Made by a program: the position numbers and the translations under genes
Notes under the pieces: model-generated
Seen by the model: the letters and a program-made list of their open reading frames with translations, nothing else
What the model was told of the DNA's origin: nothing
The model's database searches: none
NCBI RefSeq assembly: GCF_036010325.1
Contig: NZ_CP108549.1
Span: 6,324,001-6,388,000 of the forward strand
Origin: Streptomyces sp. NBC_01210
Lineage (GTDB): Bacteria; Actinomycetota; Actinomycetes; Streptomycetales; Streptomycetaceae
DNA length: 64,000 nt
Direction of reading: 5' to 3'
Shown: positions 16,167-24,862 of the stretch, piece by piece
Layout: each line of letters begins with the position of its first letter
How positions within the stretch are numbered: position 1 is the stretch's first letter

Positions 16167-18241
16167 GCTTTTCCCTCCGTGGACAGTGCCTGCCGGCACA
16201 GGGCCAGCAGTTTCTCGTCAGTAAAGATGTCATGACTGCCGTATCCGCCGTCGATCGCGTTATGACGTCTTGCGGATCCCAGCTCGCCGCGGAGTATTCG
16301 CTCGGCGCCCACCGCCCCGTCGGCCGTCAGCTCCGCCAGGCATTCGGCCGTCGGCACGCGGGTGTGCGCCTGCCCCTCCCAGGCCGCCAGCAGCACCGGC
16401 CACGGGCGCTCCGGATTTCGCGTCACGCGCCACAGCGCGATCGCCGCGTCCACCCGGGTCCATGGCTCGGCCGCCCGCAGCAGTTCACCCAGGGCCGGAG
16501 CGGCCTCGGCGGCCGCCGCCCCCAGCGTGCCGAGCACTGTCGCCGCCGAGCGCCGGGCCGCGGAGTCGCGCTCCGACAGTGCCGCGCGCAGCACCGGCAG
16601 TACGGCCCCGGCGTCACCCTCGATCGCCCAGAGCGCGCCGGCGGTCCGCGCCGAGAGGGCCGCCGAGCAGCCGCCGCAGCCCAGCATCGCGCGTAGATCC
16701 GGCACGGCTTCGACTGCCGCCGGCCCGAAGGCGGTGAGCGCCCGTAGCGCCGACTCGGTCACCCACTCCTTGCGGTACTCCGGCGCTCCCCGAAGTATCC
16801 GCAGCACCTCGGGCACCGCGTCGGCGGCCCGCAGCGCGGTCAGTCCGTACAGCAGTGGTCCCGCCCGGTCGTAGAGCCGGGCGTCCAGCTCCATCTCGCC
16901 GAGGCGGTGGCGCAGCGCGGGTACGAGCGGTGCTGCGGCCGCCCCCAGGTGGTCGAGCGCGTACCCCAGATCGTTCGGCGCCTCGGGGCGCTCCAGCGCC
17001 CGCGCGAGCACCGGCACCGCGCGCCGGTCGCCCGCCCGTGCCAGCGCCGTGAGGGCGCTGCCGAGGGTAGGCGGCCCGCCCGCCCACTCCCGCACCCAGG
17101 CCGCGGGGTCAGCGGCGACCCGGTCCGCCAGTGCGTCCGCGGCGGGCCCGGCGAGCGAGAACAGCTCCTCCAGTGCGTCGGCGGCCGCCTCGGCCAGCCG
17201 TGGCTCCGGGTCGCCGAGCTGCTCCCCGATCAGACCGACCAGCTCCTCGTACGCACCGCGCCAGGTCCGCAGCAGCCCGCTGCTCATCCGTACGGCGTCG
17301 ATCCGCTGCCCCCAGTCGGGGCTGCACAGCTGATCGGTCAGCAGTGCTGTCCGGTCGTCGACGCGATCGCCGAGACCGGAGTGCAGCGTACGGAGCAGAT
17401 CCGCGGTCCAGGGGGCGTGGCGGCCCGCCGTATCCGCCTCGTGGCGCTCGCGCAGCTGCCCGATGAGCGTCGGCGTCGACGGCCGCTCGGCGGCTTGAGC
17501 CGTCACCACCGGCTCGGCGCGCAGCTCGCGCAGCAGGCCGGCCACGCTCGGTACGACATCGGTGGGCAGCGCCCCCGGCGCGCAGCGGGCGAGCTGCGCC
17601 AGCGCGGCCAAGCGCAGCCCCGGGCCGTACGACACCCGGGTCAGCCCGGAGAGCCATTGCACCACCTCGGGCGCCAGATGCTCGTGCCGCAGCGCTATCC
17701 GGCCCGCGGCCTCGACGCAGGCGAACCGCACTTCCGCGTCCGGCTCCACGCCCAGCCGGTCCCGCAGCAGACCGAGCACCAGCTCGGGATCGTCGTGCAG
17801 CGTGGCGAGCGCGAGCGGCGCGGCGAGCCGCACCCCGCGGTCGTCGGCGTCGACCAGCCCCAGGAAGGCGTCGGCGCCGGCGGTCACGGCCGACGCGGCC
17901 ATCGCGTAGTTCGCGGCGTACTCGAACTCCTCGTCGTCCGGGTCCAGTTCGTCGTCGCCGTCCAGATCGATGCCGCCGATGCTGGTCAGCAACTCGACGA
18001 TGCCGCCCCGGTCCTGGACGGCTGGATTCGCCACGAGCTCGAGAAGGAACGGGATGCAGGCGAGCGTCGAGTCGTACACATCGCCCTGGTGGTGCACCGC
18101 CCCGTACATCCCGTCGAGTGCCGTCTCGCGCTCCACCGGGTCCGCGGAAGCCAGTCCGCGCAGCATTTGCGGCACATCGTCCGCCGGGCCGTAGGCATGC
18201 CCCAGTGCGGCCCACTCGACCTCGTCGATCCCCCCGAACAC
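16163..18241 (-). CDS. HEAT-repeat / PBS-lyase-like repeat protein
   Basis: 692 aa from GTG 18239-18241, chosen because GGAGGGGG precedes it. Almost the whole length is repeated alpha-helical HEAT-like units (for example SARTAGALWAIEGDAGAVLPVLRAAL and RRSAATVLGTLGAAAAEAAPAL, here only described in part), giving a solenoid suited to protein-protein contact. An acidic insert DLDGDDELDPDDEEFEY lies near residues 94-110. Cytoplasmic, no signal peptide. It is coupled to the zinc-ribbon gene and divergent from the NERD gene. No catalytic activity is suggested. Confidence 0.8.
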   Translation of the reverse strand: MFGGIDEVEWAALGHAYGPADDVPQMLRGLASADPVERETALDGMYGAVHHQGDVYDSTLACIPFLLELVANPAVQDRGGIVELLTSIGGIDLDGDDELDPDDEEFEYAANYAMAASAVTAGADAFLGLVDADDRGVRLAAPLALATLHDDPELVLGLLRDRLGVEPDAEVRFACVEAAGRIALRHEHLAPEVVQWLSGLTRVSYGPGLRLAALAQLARCAPGALPTDVVPSVAGLLRELRAEPVVTAQAAERPSTPTLIGQLRERHEADTAGRHAPWTADLLRTLHSGLGDRVDDRTALLTDQLCSPDWGQRIDAVRMSSGLLRTWRGAYEELVGLIGEQLGDPEPRLAEAAADALEELFSLAGPAADALADRVAADPAAWVREWAGGPPTLGSALTALARAGDRRAVPVLARALERPEAPNDLGYALDHLGAAAAPLVPALRHRLGEMELDARLYDRAGPLLYGLTALRAADAVPEVLRILRGAPEYRKEWVTESALRALTAFGPAAVEAVPDLRAMLGCGGCSAALSARTAGALWAIEGDAGAVLPVLRAALSERDSAARRSAATVLGTLGAAAAEAAPALGELLRAAEPWTRVDAAIALWRVTRNPERPWPVLLAAWEGQAHTRVPTAECLAELTADGAVGAERILRGELGSARRHNAIDGGYGSHDIFTDEKLLALCRQALSTEGKA

Positions 18242-18356
18242 GCTTGCCCCCTCCCAAGAACTGTGCGCTTGGGGAGAGTGTGCACCACAGCTCGGACATC
18301 GCGGGGTTATTGCCCCGAAGGTACGTGGGCTGTTCCCATGGTCGGGGGGTGGTGGC

Positions 18357-19157
18357 ATGACGGGACTGCGCGTCACACCAGCACGCAGGCAGGGCCGGGA
18401 CCGGCTGTACGTCAGCCTGCCGAACGGCCGGAGCATCGCCTGGTACGACCGGGACACCGGCCGGGTCAGCCTGGTCTCCGACCGTCACCGCGCCGATGTG
18501 CTGGCAGCCCTCGCCCCGTATCTCACCGACGATGTGACCGTCGGTCCGCCGCCCGTCCCCACCTCCGCCGACCTCGCCAGGCTGTCTCTGCACCCCGACG
18601 ACGACCTGGCCCCCAACCGCCCCGGCGAGGCACTGCACGCCGAACTGGACCGTCTCCCCGCCGGCCACCGTTTCCGCCAGGATCCGCGCCGCGCCGAACT
18701 CGCCGCGCAGCAGCTGCTGGGCGGCGAGTTCGACCGGCTGGAGGGCGCGGGCTGGCGGATCCTGCACTCGGTTCCGCTGCCCGGCACCGAGCACATCGAC
18801 CATCTCGTCATCGGGCCCGCCGGGGTGCTGGCCGTGCACACGCTCCAGGCCCGCCGGCTGCGGGTGCGGATCGCCGACCCCATGGTCCGGGTCGGCCGCG
18901 GCGAGCCGGTTCCACAGCTGCGCCTGGCCCGCCGCCGGGCCGAGCGCGCCGCGCTCGCGCTGACGGCCGCGGTACGCCCCGTGCTCGCCGTGGTCGGAGC
19001 GGCGCGGCTGGACGTGGTGCCCGCGCCGCCGGACGTAAGGATTCTGCGGGACGACGAGGTGCCTGCGCTGACCAGGCTCGGCGGCGTACTGAAGCCCGCG
19101 GACATCGAGGCGCTGTACGCGACGGCGCGCGACCGCCGCAGCTGGCTGCGCGTCTGA
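18357..19157 (+). CDS. NERD domain (nuclease-related) protein
   Basis: 266 aa. The region around 115-165, with a GAGWRILHSV start, IDHLVIGPAGVLAV and a following basic stretch, matches the nuclease-related domain, a restriction-endonuclease-like fold found in many actinobacterial proteins of unknown role. No helicase or kinase domain is attached. It faces away from the HEAT-repeat gene over a 115-bp spacer. Whether it cleaves nucleic acid is not shown. Confidence 0.75.
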   Translation: MTGLRVTPARRQGRDRLYVSLPNGRSIAWYDRDTGRVSLVSDRHRADVLAALAPYLTDDVTVGPPPVPTSADLARLSLHPDDDLAPNRPGEALHAELDRLPAGHRFRQDPRRAELAAQQLLGGEFDRLEGAGWRILHSVPLPGTEHIDHLVIGPAGVLAVHTLQARRLRVRIADPMVRVGRGEPVPQLRLARRRAERAALALTAAVRPVLAVVGAARLDVVPAPPDVRILRDDEVPALTRLGGVLKPADIEALYATARDRRSWLRV

Positions 19158-19179
19158 CGCTGCGTCGCATCACGGGTCG

Positions 19180-19215
19180 GTAGTCAGCAGTCAGCAGTCA
19201 GTAGCCAGTAGCGAG
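19180..19215. repeat. Short degenerate heptamer repeat (AGTCAGC)
   Basis: Directly after the NERD stop there are three to five tandem copies of a 7-base unit, AGTCAGC drifting to AGTCAGT, AGCCAGT and AGCGAGT. It may be a slippage-prone microsatellite in the spacer between convergent genes. No function is evident. Confidence 0.6.
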
Positions 19216-19225
19216 TGGTCTGCGG

Positions 19226-19657
19226 TCAGCGGAGGTTGTCGCCCCAGCCGCCCTGGAGCATGGTCTGGAACGCCCACGTCCCGTCCCGCCTGATCAGGAT
19301 GTCGGCGTACCGCAGCTGCTGCGTCTGTCCGTCCATGGTCATGGTCGAGTCCGTGAAGACGACGGCCATGGCGGGGGAGAGGAAGACGGGCGTACGCGTC
19401 GACTCGAAGGTGATGTCGTCACTGCCGTCACCCATCACCTGGCCCATGGCCTCGATGAACTGCTGCCGGTCCCACTGCGCGGAGGCGCCGTTGCCCGCCG
19501 AGTCGTCGCTGACCAGGTTGAGCGGGAAGACGGCGAGGTCCGCCATGCGCTCGACCTCGCGCTTGGCGCTGTGTGCGTCGTACGCGGCGAACCACGCCTC
19601 GATGCTCGCCAGTTCCTCGGGGGTGGGCGTGTATCCGGTGTCGGGCAGAACGGTCAC
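19226..19657 (-). CDS. NTF2/SnoaL-like protein
   Basis: 143 aa, with the size and pattern of the NTF2-like/SnoaL-like superfamily: an initial helix EELASIEAWFAAYDAHSAKRE, a central region DRQQFIEAMGQVM, then beta strands ending in DILIRRDGTWAFQTMLQGGW. Such cone-shaped barrels serve as enzymes, immunity proteins or ligand binders; no catalytic residue can be assigned. It is not coupled to neighbours. Confidence 0.7.
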   Translation of the reverse strand: MTVLPDTGYTPTPEELASIEAWFAAYDAHSAKREVERMADLAVFPLNLVSDDSAGNGASAQWDRQQFIEAMGQVMGDGSDDITFESTRTPVFLSPAMAVVFTDSTMTMDGQTQQLRYADILIRRDGTWAFQTMLQGGWGDNLR

Positions 19658-19723
19658 GCCGTCTCCTCTTCACGTTTGACTACTTGAGGCAGGTATCCCC
19701 GGTCGTCGACTAATCAAACTTGA

Positions 19724-20668
19724 TTAATTCCTTTCCTGATCCTGACTCAGGTCCCGATCCTGATCCCGATCCTGAGGGAGCCGCATCCGCAGCACCGTGG
19801 TGACGGTGTGCCGCGTCGTCCCCTGCTCCACCTCGGCCGTCACTCCCGGCTCTACGGTTCGGTACGCGATCTCGCCCACCCCGATCGCCATCGCCGTCCC
19901 GGTCTCGCCGGTCGCCCGCCCGTGCAGCGCGACCGCCGCCTGTGCGCGCAGTGCCGAAGCGAGCGGACTCGACACCACCGGGGTGTCGTCGTCCGGCAGT
20001 GCCAGCGCCAGCGCGGCCGGCCGCGCCGGAGTACCGGTGAAGCCGACGACCGCCGCATCGCGCGCATACGTGTGCCGCAGTTTCAGCCACGCGCGCGTGC
20101 CGCTCCGATAGGTCTGGTCGAGGCGCTTGACCACCAGCCCCTCGACGCCGATCGCGGGCAAGGTCTCGAACCAGGTGGCCGCCTCCTCGGCGTCCAAGGT
20201 CATCGGTACGGCCTGCAACGGCGGACCGAGCGGGCCGAGCAGCGCGACGAGCCGCGCGCGCCGTTTCTCGTACGCCAGCCGCCGCAGATCCTCGCCCCCT
20301 TCGGCGAGCAGATCGAAGGCCGCGTACGAAGCGGGCAGTCGGCGCGCGAGAGTGGGCGCGCGTCCCGGTGTGGCGGCCGCGCGCTTCTGTACGGCGGCGA
20401 AGTCCGTACGGCCCTCCGTCCAGACCACCACCTCGCCGTCCAGAACCGTGCCGTCCGGCAACTGCCGTGCCGCATCCTCGAGATCGGGGAAGGCCGAGGT
20501 GACGATCCGTCCCGAACGGGCCTGGAGCACCACCTTGCCACCGGCCCGGAAGATCACCATCCGGTGGCCGTCGAACTTCGGCTCGTACGCCAGGCCGTGG
20601 CCGCGCGGCAGTACGCTCACCGATTCGGCGAGCGCCACCTTCAGCGGGGGCCTCGGCGCGCTGCTCAT
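19724..20668 (-). CDS. ATP-dependent DNA ligase (LigD ligase-domain type)
   Basis: 314 aa from the ATG at 20666-20668. Nucleotidyl-transferase motif I is YEPKFDGHR with the AMP-accepting K31. LDGEVVVW (motif III region) and VEGLVVKR (motif IV) follow, and an OB-fold C-terminus ends in an acidic/Gln repeat (QDRDQDRDLSQDQ). It seals DNA nicks, most likely during non-homologous end joining, since it overlaps the LigD-type polymerase gene by ATGA (20665-20668) and the Ku gene is divergent from that pair. In many bacteria these domains are fused in one LigD; here they are split. Confidence 0.9.
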   Translation of the reverse strand: MSSAPRPPLKVALAESVSVLPRGHGLAYEPKFDGHRMVIFRAGGKVVLQARSGRIVTSAFPDLEDAARQLPDGTVLDGEVVVWTEGRTDFAAVQKRAAATPGRAPTLARRLPASYAAFDLLAEGGEDLRRLAYEKRRARLVALLGPLGPPLQAVPMTLDAEEAATWFETLPAIGVEGLVVKRLDQTYRSGTRAWLKLRHTYARDAAVVGFTGTPARPAALALALPDDDTPVVSSPLASALRAQAAVALHGRATGETGTAMAIGVGEIAYRTVEPGVTAEVEQGTTRHTVTTVLRMRLPQDRDQDRDLSQDQERN

Positions 20669-21540
20669 GGCAGTGGCCCGGCCCGGTTGAGATTGATGAG
20701 CGGGCCGAGCAGATCCCCGTACCGCGCCAGCCGTGGCGAGATGTCGCCGATCCGGAAGTCGAGGTTCTGCTGTGCCTCGACCTCTTCCCAGGTCACCGGC
20801 GTGGAGACGGTCGGCTCGGCGCGGGCGCGCAGCGTGTAGGGCGCCGCGGTGGTCTTCGCGGCGGCGTTCTGGCTGTGGTCGACGAAGACCTTCCCGGGCC
20901 GCAGGGAGCGGGCCATCCGGTGCAGGATCAGCCCCGGCAGCGCGGCCTCGCCCTCGACGGCCAGGCTCTTCGCGTACGCGGAGACCTTCTCGGAAGGGGT
21001 GGGCTCCAGCGGCACGAGTACGTGCAGCCCCTTGGAGCCCGAGGTCTTGGCGTACGCGTGCAGTCCGTCCGCGGCCAGCCGCTCGCGCAGCCACAGCGCA
21101 ACGGCACAGCACTCGACGATCGTCGCGGGCGCGCCCGGATCGAGGTCGAAGACCATACGGTCGGCGACCGCCGGCTCGTCCGCCTGCCACTGGGGCGTAT
21201 GGAACTCCACGACGAGGTTCGCCGCCCACATCAGCGACGACAGGTCCTGGATGACGACCTGCCGTGCGTTCTTGTCCTCCGAGCGGGGTACGGCGGTGGT
21301 GCGTACCCAGGACGGCGTACCGGGTGGCGGGTTCTTGGTGAAGAACAGCTGCCCGTCCGGCCCGTCCGGGTACCGGAGGAAGGACACCGGACGGTTGGCG
21401 AGATGCGCGAGGATCGCGCCCGCCGTGGTGGCGTAGTAGTGCAGGATCTCGCCCTTGGTGGTTCCGGTGGCGGGGTGGATGACCTTCTCCAGGTTGGTGA
21501 GCGCCAGGCGTCGCCCCTCCACTTCCGTGATCGGCGTCAT
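20665..21540 (-). CDS. LigD-type DNA polymerase (primase-polymerase domain)
   Basis: 291 aa from ATG 21538-21540, the archaeo-eukaryotic-primase-like polymerase module of bacterial NHEJ. Visible are the catalytic acidic pair in FDLDPG (D132, D134), TSGSKGLH with H173, and VFVDHSQN. It fills gaps and adds nucleotides, including ribonucleotides, at broken ends before ligation. No ligase or phosphoesterase domain is attached; the ligase is the next, coupled gene. It is divergent from Ku across 49 bp, so one control region serves the repair set. Confidence 0.92.
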   Translation of the reverse strand: MTPITEVEGRRLALTNLEKVIHPATGTTKGEILHYYATTAGAILAHLANRPVSFLRYPDGPDGQLFFTKNPPPGTPSWVRTTAVPRSEDKNARQVVIQDLSSLMWAANLVVEFHTPQWQADEPAVADRMVFDLDPGAPATIVECCAVALWLRERLAADGLHAYAKTSGSKGLHVLVPLEPTPSEKVSAYAKSLAVEGEAALPGLILHRMARSLRPGKVFVDHSQNAAAKTTAAPYTLRARAEPTVSTPVTWEEVEAQQNLDFRIGDISPRLARYGDLLGPLINLNRAGPLP

Positions 21541-21589
21541 ACGATGAGAATCCCATGAATCCCAAGATTTCGGATGAAAGGGATGAAAC

Positions 21590-22690
21590 GTGCGATCCAT
21601 ATGGAACGGTGCGATCTCCTTCGGGCTGGTCAGCATCCCCATCAAGCTCGTCAACGCCACCGAGAACCACTCCATCTCGTTCCGCCAGATCCACGCCGCC
21701 GACGGCGGCCGGATCCGCTACCGCAAGGTCTGCGAGCTGGAGGAGAAGGAAGTGACGGCCGCCGAGATCGGCAAGGCGTACGAGGCCGCCGACGGATCAC
21801 TCATCCCGATCACCGACGAGGACCTCGCCGCGCTCCCGCTGCCCACGGCGAAGACGATCGAGATCGTCGCCTTCGTGCCGGCGTCATCGATCGACCCGCT
21901 CCAGATGGACGCGGCGTACTACCTGTCGGCCAACGGCATCCCGGCCGCCAAGCCGTACACACTTCTGCGCGAGGCGCTCAAACGCAGCGAGAAGGTCGCC
22001 ATCGCCAAATTCGCGCTGCGCGGCCGGGAGCGCCTGGGCATGCTGCGCGTCGTCGACGATGTGATCGCCATGCACGGTCTGCTCTGGCCGGACGAGATCC
22101 GCAGCCCGCAGGACGTCGCGCCGGACACCGAGGTGACCGTCCGCGAGGCCGAACTCGACCTGGCCGACGCGCTGATGAACACCCTCGGCGAAGTCGACCT
22201 GGACTCGCTGCACGACGACTACCGGGAGGCGGTCGAGGCCATGATCGCGGCCAAGGTGGAGGGTGGCGGCGTGTTGCCCGAGGCGGCGCCGGCGGAGCAC
22301 GGCCCCGGCAAGGTCATCGACCTGATGGCCGCGCTGGAGAGCAGCGTGCGCGCGGCGAAGGAGGCGCGGGGCGAGGAGGGCGGGGAGGTCGCCGAGGTCA
22401 CTCCGATCAAGGGGCGCAAGCGGGCGGCGGCCGCGCCGAAGTCGGGCGGTGCCGACGCGAAGAAGTCCACGGCGACGGCGGCGAAGAAAACGGCGGCGAA
22501 GAAAACGGCGTCCGGTGCCACCAAGTCCACGGCGACCAAGTCCACGGCGACCAAGTCGACGGCCACCAAGTCGACGGCGGCCAAGTCCACGGCGAAGAAG
22601 GCGACCGCGGCCAAGTCCACGGCGGCCAAGTCGGCGGCGAAGAAGACCACGGCCAAGAAGGCCACCGCGAAGAAGCGCGCCTCTGCCTGA
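21590..22690 (+). CDS. ku: Ku protein with lysine-rich C-terminal tail
   Basis: 366 aa from GTG 21590, with GAAAGGGA upstream. Residues 1-260 are the bacterial Ku core (RSIWNGAISFGLVSIPIKL and a beta-barrel/arm region), which as a homodimer rings broken DNA ends and recruits ligase and polymerase. From about residue 275 the sequence becomes an Ala/Lys/Thr/Ser repeat (ATKST, AAKST, KKAT units), resembling histone H1 tails. Such extended Ku tails are known in actinobacteria and bind DNA. It is divergent from the polymerase-ligase pair at 19724..21540. Confidence 0.95.
   Translation: MRSIWNGAISFGLVSIPIKLVNATENHSISFRQIHAADGGRIRYRKVCELEEKEVTAAEIGKAYEAADGSLIPITDEDLAALPLPTAKTIEIVAFVPASSIDPLQMDAAYYLSANGIPAAKPYTLLREALKRSEKVAIAKFALRGRERLGMLRVVDDVIAMHGLLWPDEIRSPQDVAPDTEVTVREAELDLADALMNTLGEVDLDSLHDDYREAVEAMIAAKVEGGGVLPEAAPAEHGPGKVIDLMAALESSVRAAKEARGEEGGEVAEVTPIKGRKRAAAAPKSGGADAKKSTATAAKKTAAKKTASGATKSTATKSTATKSTATKSTAAKSTAKKATAAKSTAAKSAAKKTTAKKATAKKRASA
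22463..22687 (+). repeat. Repeats encoding the Ku basic tail
   Basis: Within the Ku gene, tandem 12- to 15-base units built on GCCACCAAGTCGACG / GCGGCCAAGTCCACG give near-identical TATKS and AAKST peptide repeats. Tract length probably varies between strains by slippage. The region remains in frame here. Confidence 0.7.
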
Positions 22691-22764
22691 TCCTGGTCCG
22701 ATCCCGGCCCGGGGCCTCGGGCTGAGCCGTCCCTGCGCGGCACAGCTCGGTAGGCGGCGCGGCT

Positions 22765-23370
22765 CTATGCGCGGCGCAGCAGGGTGTCCATCATGGACTC
22801 CAGATAGTCGCCGCGCTCGGCCCCGACGGGGAGGGCCCGCGGTACGGCGTGGCTCAGCTGGGTGTGCCCGAGATAGCTGGTGTACGCGAGCAGTCCGCGC
22901 TGCCGCGCCTGGTCCGGCGGGAAGCCCAGTTCCTCGAAGAGGCGCGCCACATAGCCGACCCGACGTTCCGTCACCCGTCGCAGCACGACCGCGACTTGGG
23001 GATGGTCGGCGGTGGCGAGCAGGGAGACCTCGAGCGGATCCTCGGCGGCCGAGGCGGTCGCCTGGGCGAAGAGGGTACGCAGCCGCTTCTCGGGGTCCGG
23101 CTCGCACTCCATGGCGGTGATGATCTCCTCGGTGCAGATCTCCTCCCACCGGCTGAGCGCGGCCTCGATCAGCGCTTCCCGGTTGGTGAAGTGCCAGTAG
23201 AAGCTGCCCTTGGTCGTCCCGAGCCGGGCGGCCAGCGGCTCCACCGCGACAGCCGCGAGCCCGCGCTCACCGATGGCGGCGAGCGCCGCGTCGGCCCAGT
23301 CGCGCGCCGAGAGTCTCTTGCGTCCCGGTCCCCTTGGCTGCTCTGCCTGCTCTGCTCGTGCCATGTCCAT
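22765..23370 (-). CDS. TetR family transcriptional regulator
   Basis: 201 aa with an N-terminal helix-turn-helix (VAVEPLAARLGTTKGSFYWHF) and a C-terminal TetR ligand domain. The ATG at 23368-23370 touches the repeated 16-bp operator candidate at 23369..23406, so it likely represses itself and the divergent gene at 23416. The ligand is unknown. Confidence 0.92.
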   Translation of the reverse strand: MDMARAEQAEQPRGPGRKRLSARDWADAALAAIGERGLAAVAVEPLAARLGTTKGSFYWHFTNREALIEAALSRWEEICTEEIITAMECEPDPEKRLRTLFAQATASAAEDPLEVSLLATADHPQVAVVLRRVTERRVGYVARLFEELGFPPDQARQRGLLAYTSYLGHTQLSHAVPRALPVGAERGDYLESMMDTLLRRA

Positions 23371-23406
23371 ACGCTACCGTACGGTGAAACATACGCCACC
23401 GTACGG
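23369..23406. promoter_or_regulatory. Duplicated operator between divergent TetR and SRPBCC genes
   Basis: Two copies of ATACGCYACCGTACGG (15 of 16 bases identical) start at 23369 and 23391, 22 bp apart, so both lie on nearly the same DNA face. Each copy contains the palindrome CCGTACGG. They fill the spacer between the two divergent starts (23370 minus, 23416 plus), where a TetR dimer pair could block both promoters. By analogy with TetR-family operators this is probably the binding site of the 22765..23370 protein; binding itself is not shown. Confidence 0.7.
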
Positions 23407-23415
23407 AGGTGCGGG

Positions 23416-24303
23416 ATGCGCACGGTACGAAACGTCCACGAACGCATAGTCCAGGCCTCACCGGAGGTGGTCGGCGCCCTGCTCGACCGCCTCTCCTCCC
23501 AGGACGATCCGCTCAGCCCGAGCCCCGTCTGGCCGCCGATCCTCTTCGACGGCCCGCTCGCTGCCGGCGCGAACGGCGGTCACGGCTTCATCCGCTACTC
23601 GGTGAGCGCGTACGACCCCGGCCGTGGCATCCGTTTCGACTTCGCACCGCCGTCCAACGGCTTCCACGCCCTCGCCGTAGAACCACTGGACGGGGACCGC
23701 TGCCGCGTCCGCCACGTGCTCGAACAGGAGCAGGGCCTCAGATCATGGCTGCTCTGGACCCTGGTGATCCGCCCGATGCACGACACGATGATCGAGGAGC
23801 TCATCGACAACATCGAGCGCGCCGCGTCCCCGTCCGGCCTGCGCAGCCCGTACCGCTGGTCCCGCCGAGCACGTCTGATGCGCCGCATGATCTGGGACCG
23901 TCCGACCTCGACGGGTGTGCCGCGTGAGGCCGAGCTGGCCCACCAGGCCTTCGCAGCCCCGGACTTCGCGGATGCCTGGCAACTCCCACTGAACCCGGGC
24001 ATGCCCCGCGACCCCGAAGCCTGGCGCGACGTCCTCCCCTATGCGGTCCGGGCGACTGCGTCGAACGAGCTCCTGCTGGGCGAGGACGCGAGCCACTTGG
24101 ACTTCCGCGCCTCGGTCCTGATCGCCGACGACAAAGTCACGCTCACCACGGTGGTGAAGACCCACAACAGGCGTGGCAGGCTCTACTTCGCGGTGGTCCG
24201 CCGCCTCCACCCGTTCATGTCCCGCCTGATGCTCCGCCGCGCTCACCGCCGCCTGGCTTTCGCGGCGCCGCCGGCCTCGGCACGGACGGCGCCGGCGAGG
24301 TGA
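23416..24303 (+). CDS. SRPBCC / DUF2867-like protein
   Basis: 295 aa from ATG 23416, with GGAGG at 23405-23409. The first half resembles a START/SRPBCC ligand-binding fold (opening VRNVHERIVQASPEVV, then a middle GDRCRVRHVLEQ). The second half, after about residue 150, has DVLPYAVRATASNELLLGED and ends in DUF2867-like strands. Cytoplasmic. It is divergent from the TetR gene and probably its main target. Substrate or ligand unknown; the two-domain reading is by eye. Confidence 0.65.
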   Translation: MRTVRNVHERIVQASPEVVGALLDRLSSQDDPLSPSPVWPPILFDGPLAAGANGGHGFIRYSVSAYDPGRGIRFDFAPPSNGFHALAVEPLDGDRCRVRHVLEQEQGLRSWLLWTLVIRPMHDTMIEELIDNIERAASPSGLRSPYRWSRRARLMRRMIWDRPTSTGVPREAELAHQAFAAPDFADAWQLPLNPGMPRDPEAWRDVLPYAVRATASNELLLGEDASHLDFRASVLIADDKVTLTTVVKTHNRRGRLYFAVVRRLHPFMSRLMLRRAHRRLAFAAPPASARTAPAR

Positions 24304-24322
24304 CTCGGAGTGCCGGGACGGC

Positions 24323-24676
24323 TCAGGGCCGCGGAGCGTGCACAGCGACGACGTGCCCTTGCGCATCGACCGTGAGGGCGACCCGCTCGACCCTGTTCAC
24401 CACGGTGAGCACGGCCCACACGACGACCCACAAAAAGCAGGTGACGAGGCTGAGGATGGCGTGCAGCACATGATTCACCGGCTCGCCGCGAACCATGACC
24501 GCCTGCGTCTCCGAGCGGGATTCGACGCGCCAGCCGCTGGCGATCCGCTGATTCACCGCCCAGTCGAGGATGAGGCGCCGTCGCGTCTCGTCGGGCGGGC
24601 TGTCTTCCGCTCCGAAGTAGCCGGGTGGGGGCTGGAGAGGCTCCGCCCACCGGGCCGGCACCTTGCGGGGGTTCAT
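24323..24676 (-). CDS. Small membrane protein of unknown function
   Basis: 117 aa from ATG 24674-24676, with GGAGGTGA immediately upstream, which decides the start. One long hydrophobic segment near residues 73-96 (VLHAILSLVTCFLWVVVWAV) anchors it; the N-terminal 70 residues are polar and Arg/Pro rich. The C-terminus ends VALTVDAQGHVVAVHAPRP. It is convergent with the SRPBCC gene. Family not recognised. Confidence 0.65.
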   Translation of the reverse strand: MNPRKVPARWAEPLQPPPGYFGAEDSPPDETRRRLILDWAVNQRIASGWRVESRSETQAVMVRGEPVNHVLHAILSLVTCFLWVVVWAVLTVVNRVERVALTVDAQGHVVAVHAPRP

Positions 24677-24799
24677 GAGCTCACCTCCAGAGGGAGCCTG
24701 CGCCGTCCGTCGGCCCGTCCCGCCCGCGCGGACCACGGACGGGACGGGAGCCGAGCGGCCGCATAGCCGCCCGAGTGGACCGTAAGGGAGTGACCGCAC

Positions 24800-24859
24800 G
24801 CCGGCCGCACTGCCGGGCGCATTGCCGGCCGCACTGCCGGGCGCACCGCCGGCCGCACC
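24800..24859. repeat. 24-bp tandem repeat, 2.5 copies
   Basis: Unit GCCGGCCGCACTGCCGGG plus a six-base tail; copies start at 24800, 24824 and 24848 (partial), differing only in the last bases. It lies between the small membrane protein gene and the DUF6296-like gene, just past the latter's stop. The unit is self-complementary in part (GCCGGC), so the transcript could fold. Confidence 0.7.
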
Positions 24860-24862
24860 GCG

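Noticed and set aside
22463..22687. CRISPR-like array
   Set aside because: The repeats are in-frame Ku tail codons without spacers.
21884..23149. Minus-strand frame opposite Ku with LGRGLLRRGL-type repeats
   Set aside because: The repeats are the complement of the Ku lysine tail; no independent start or domain.
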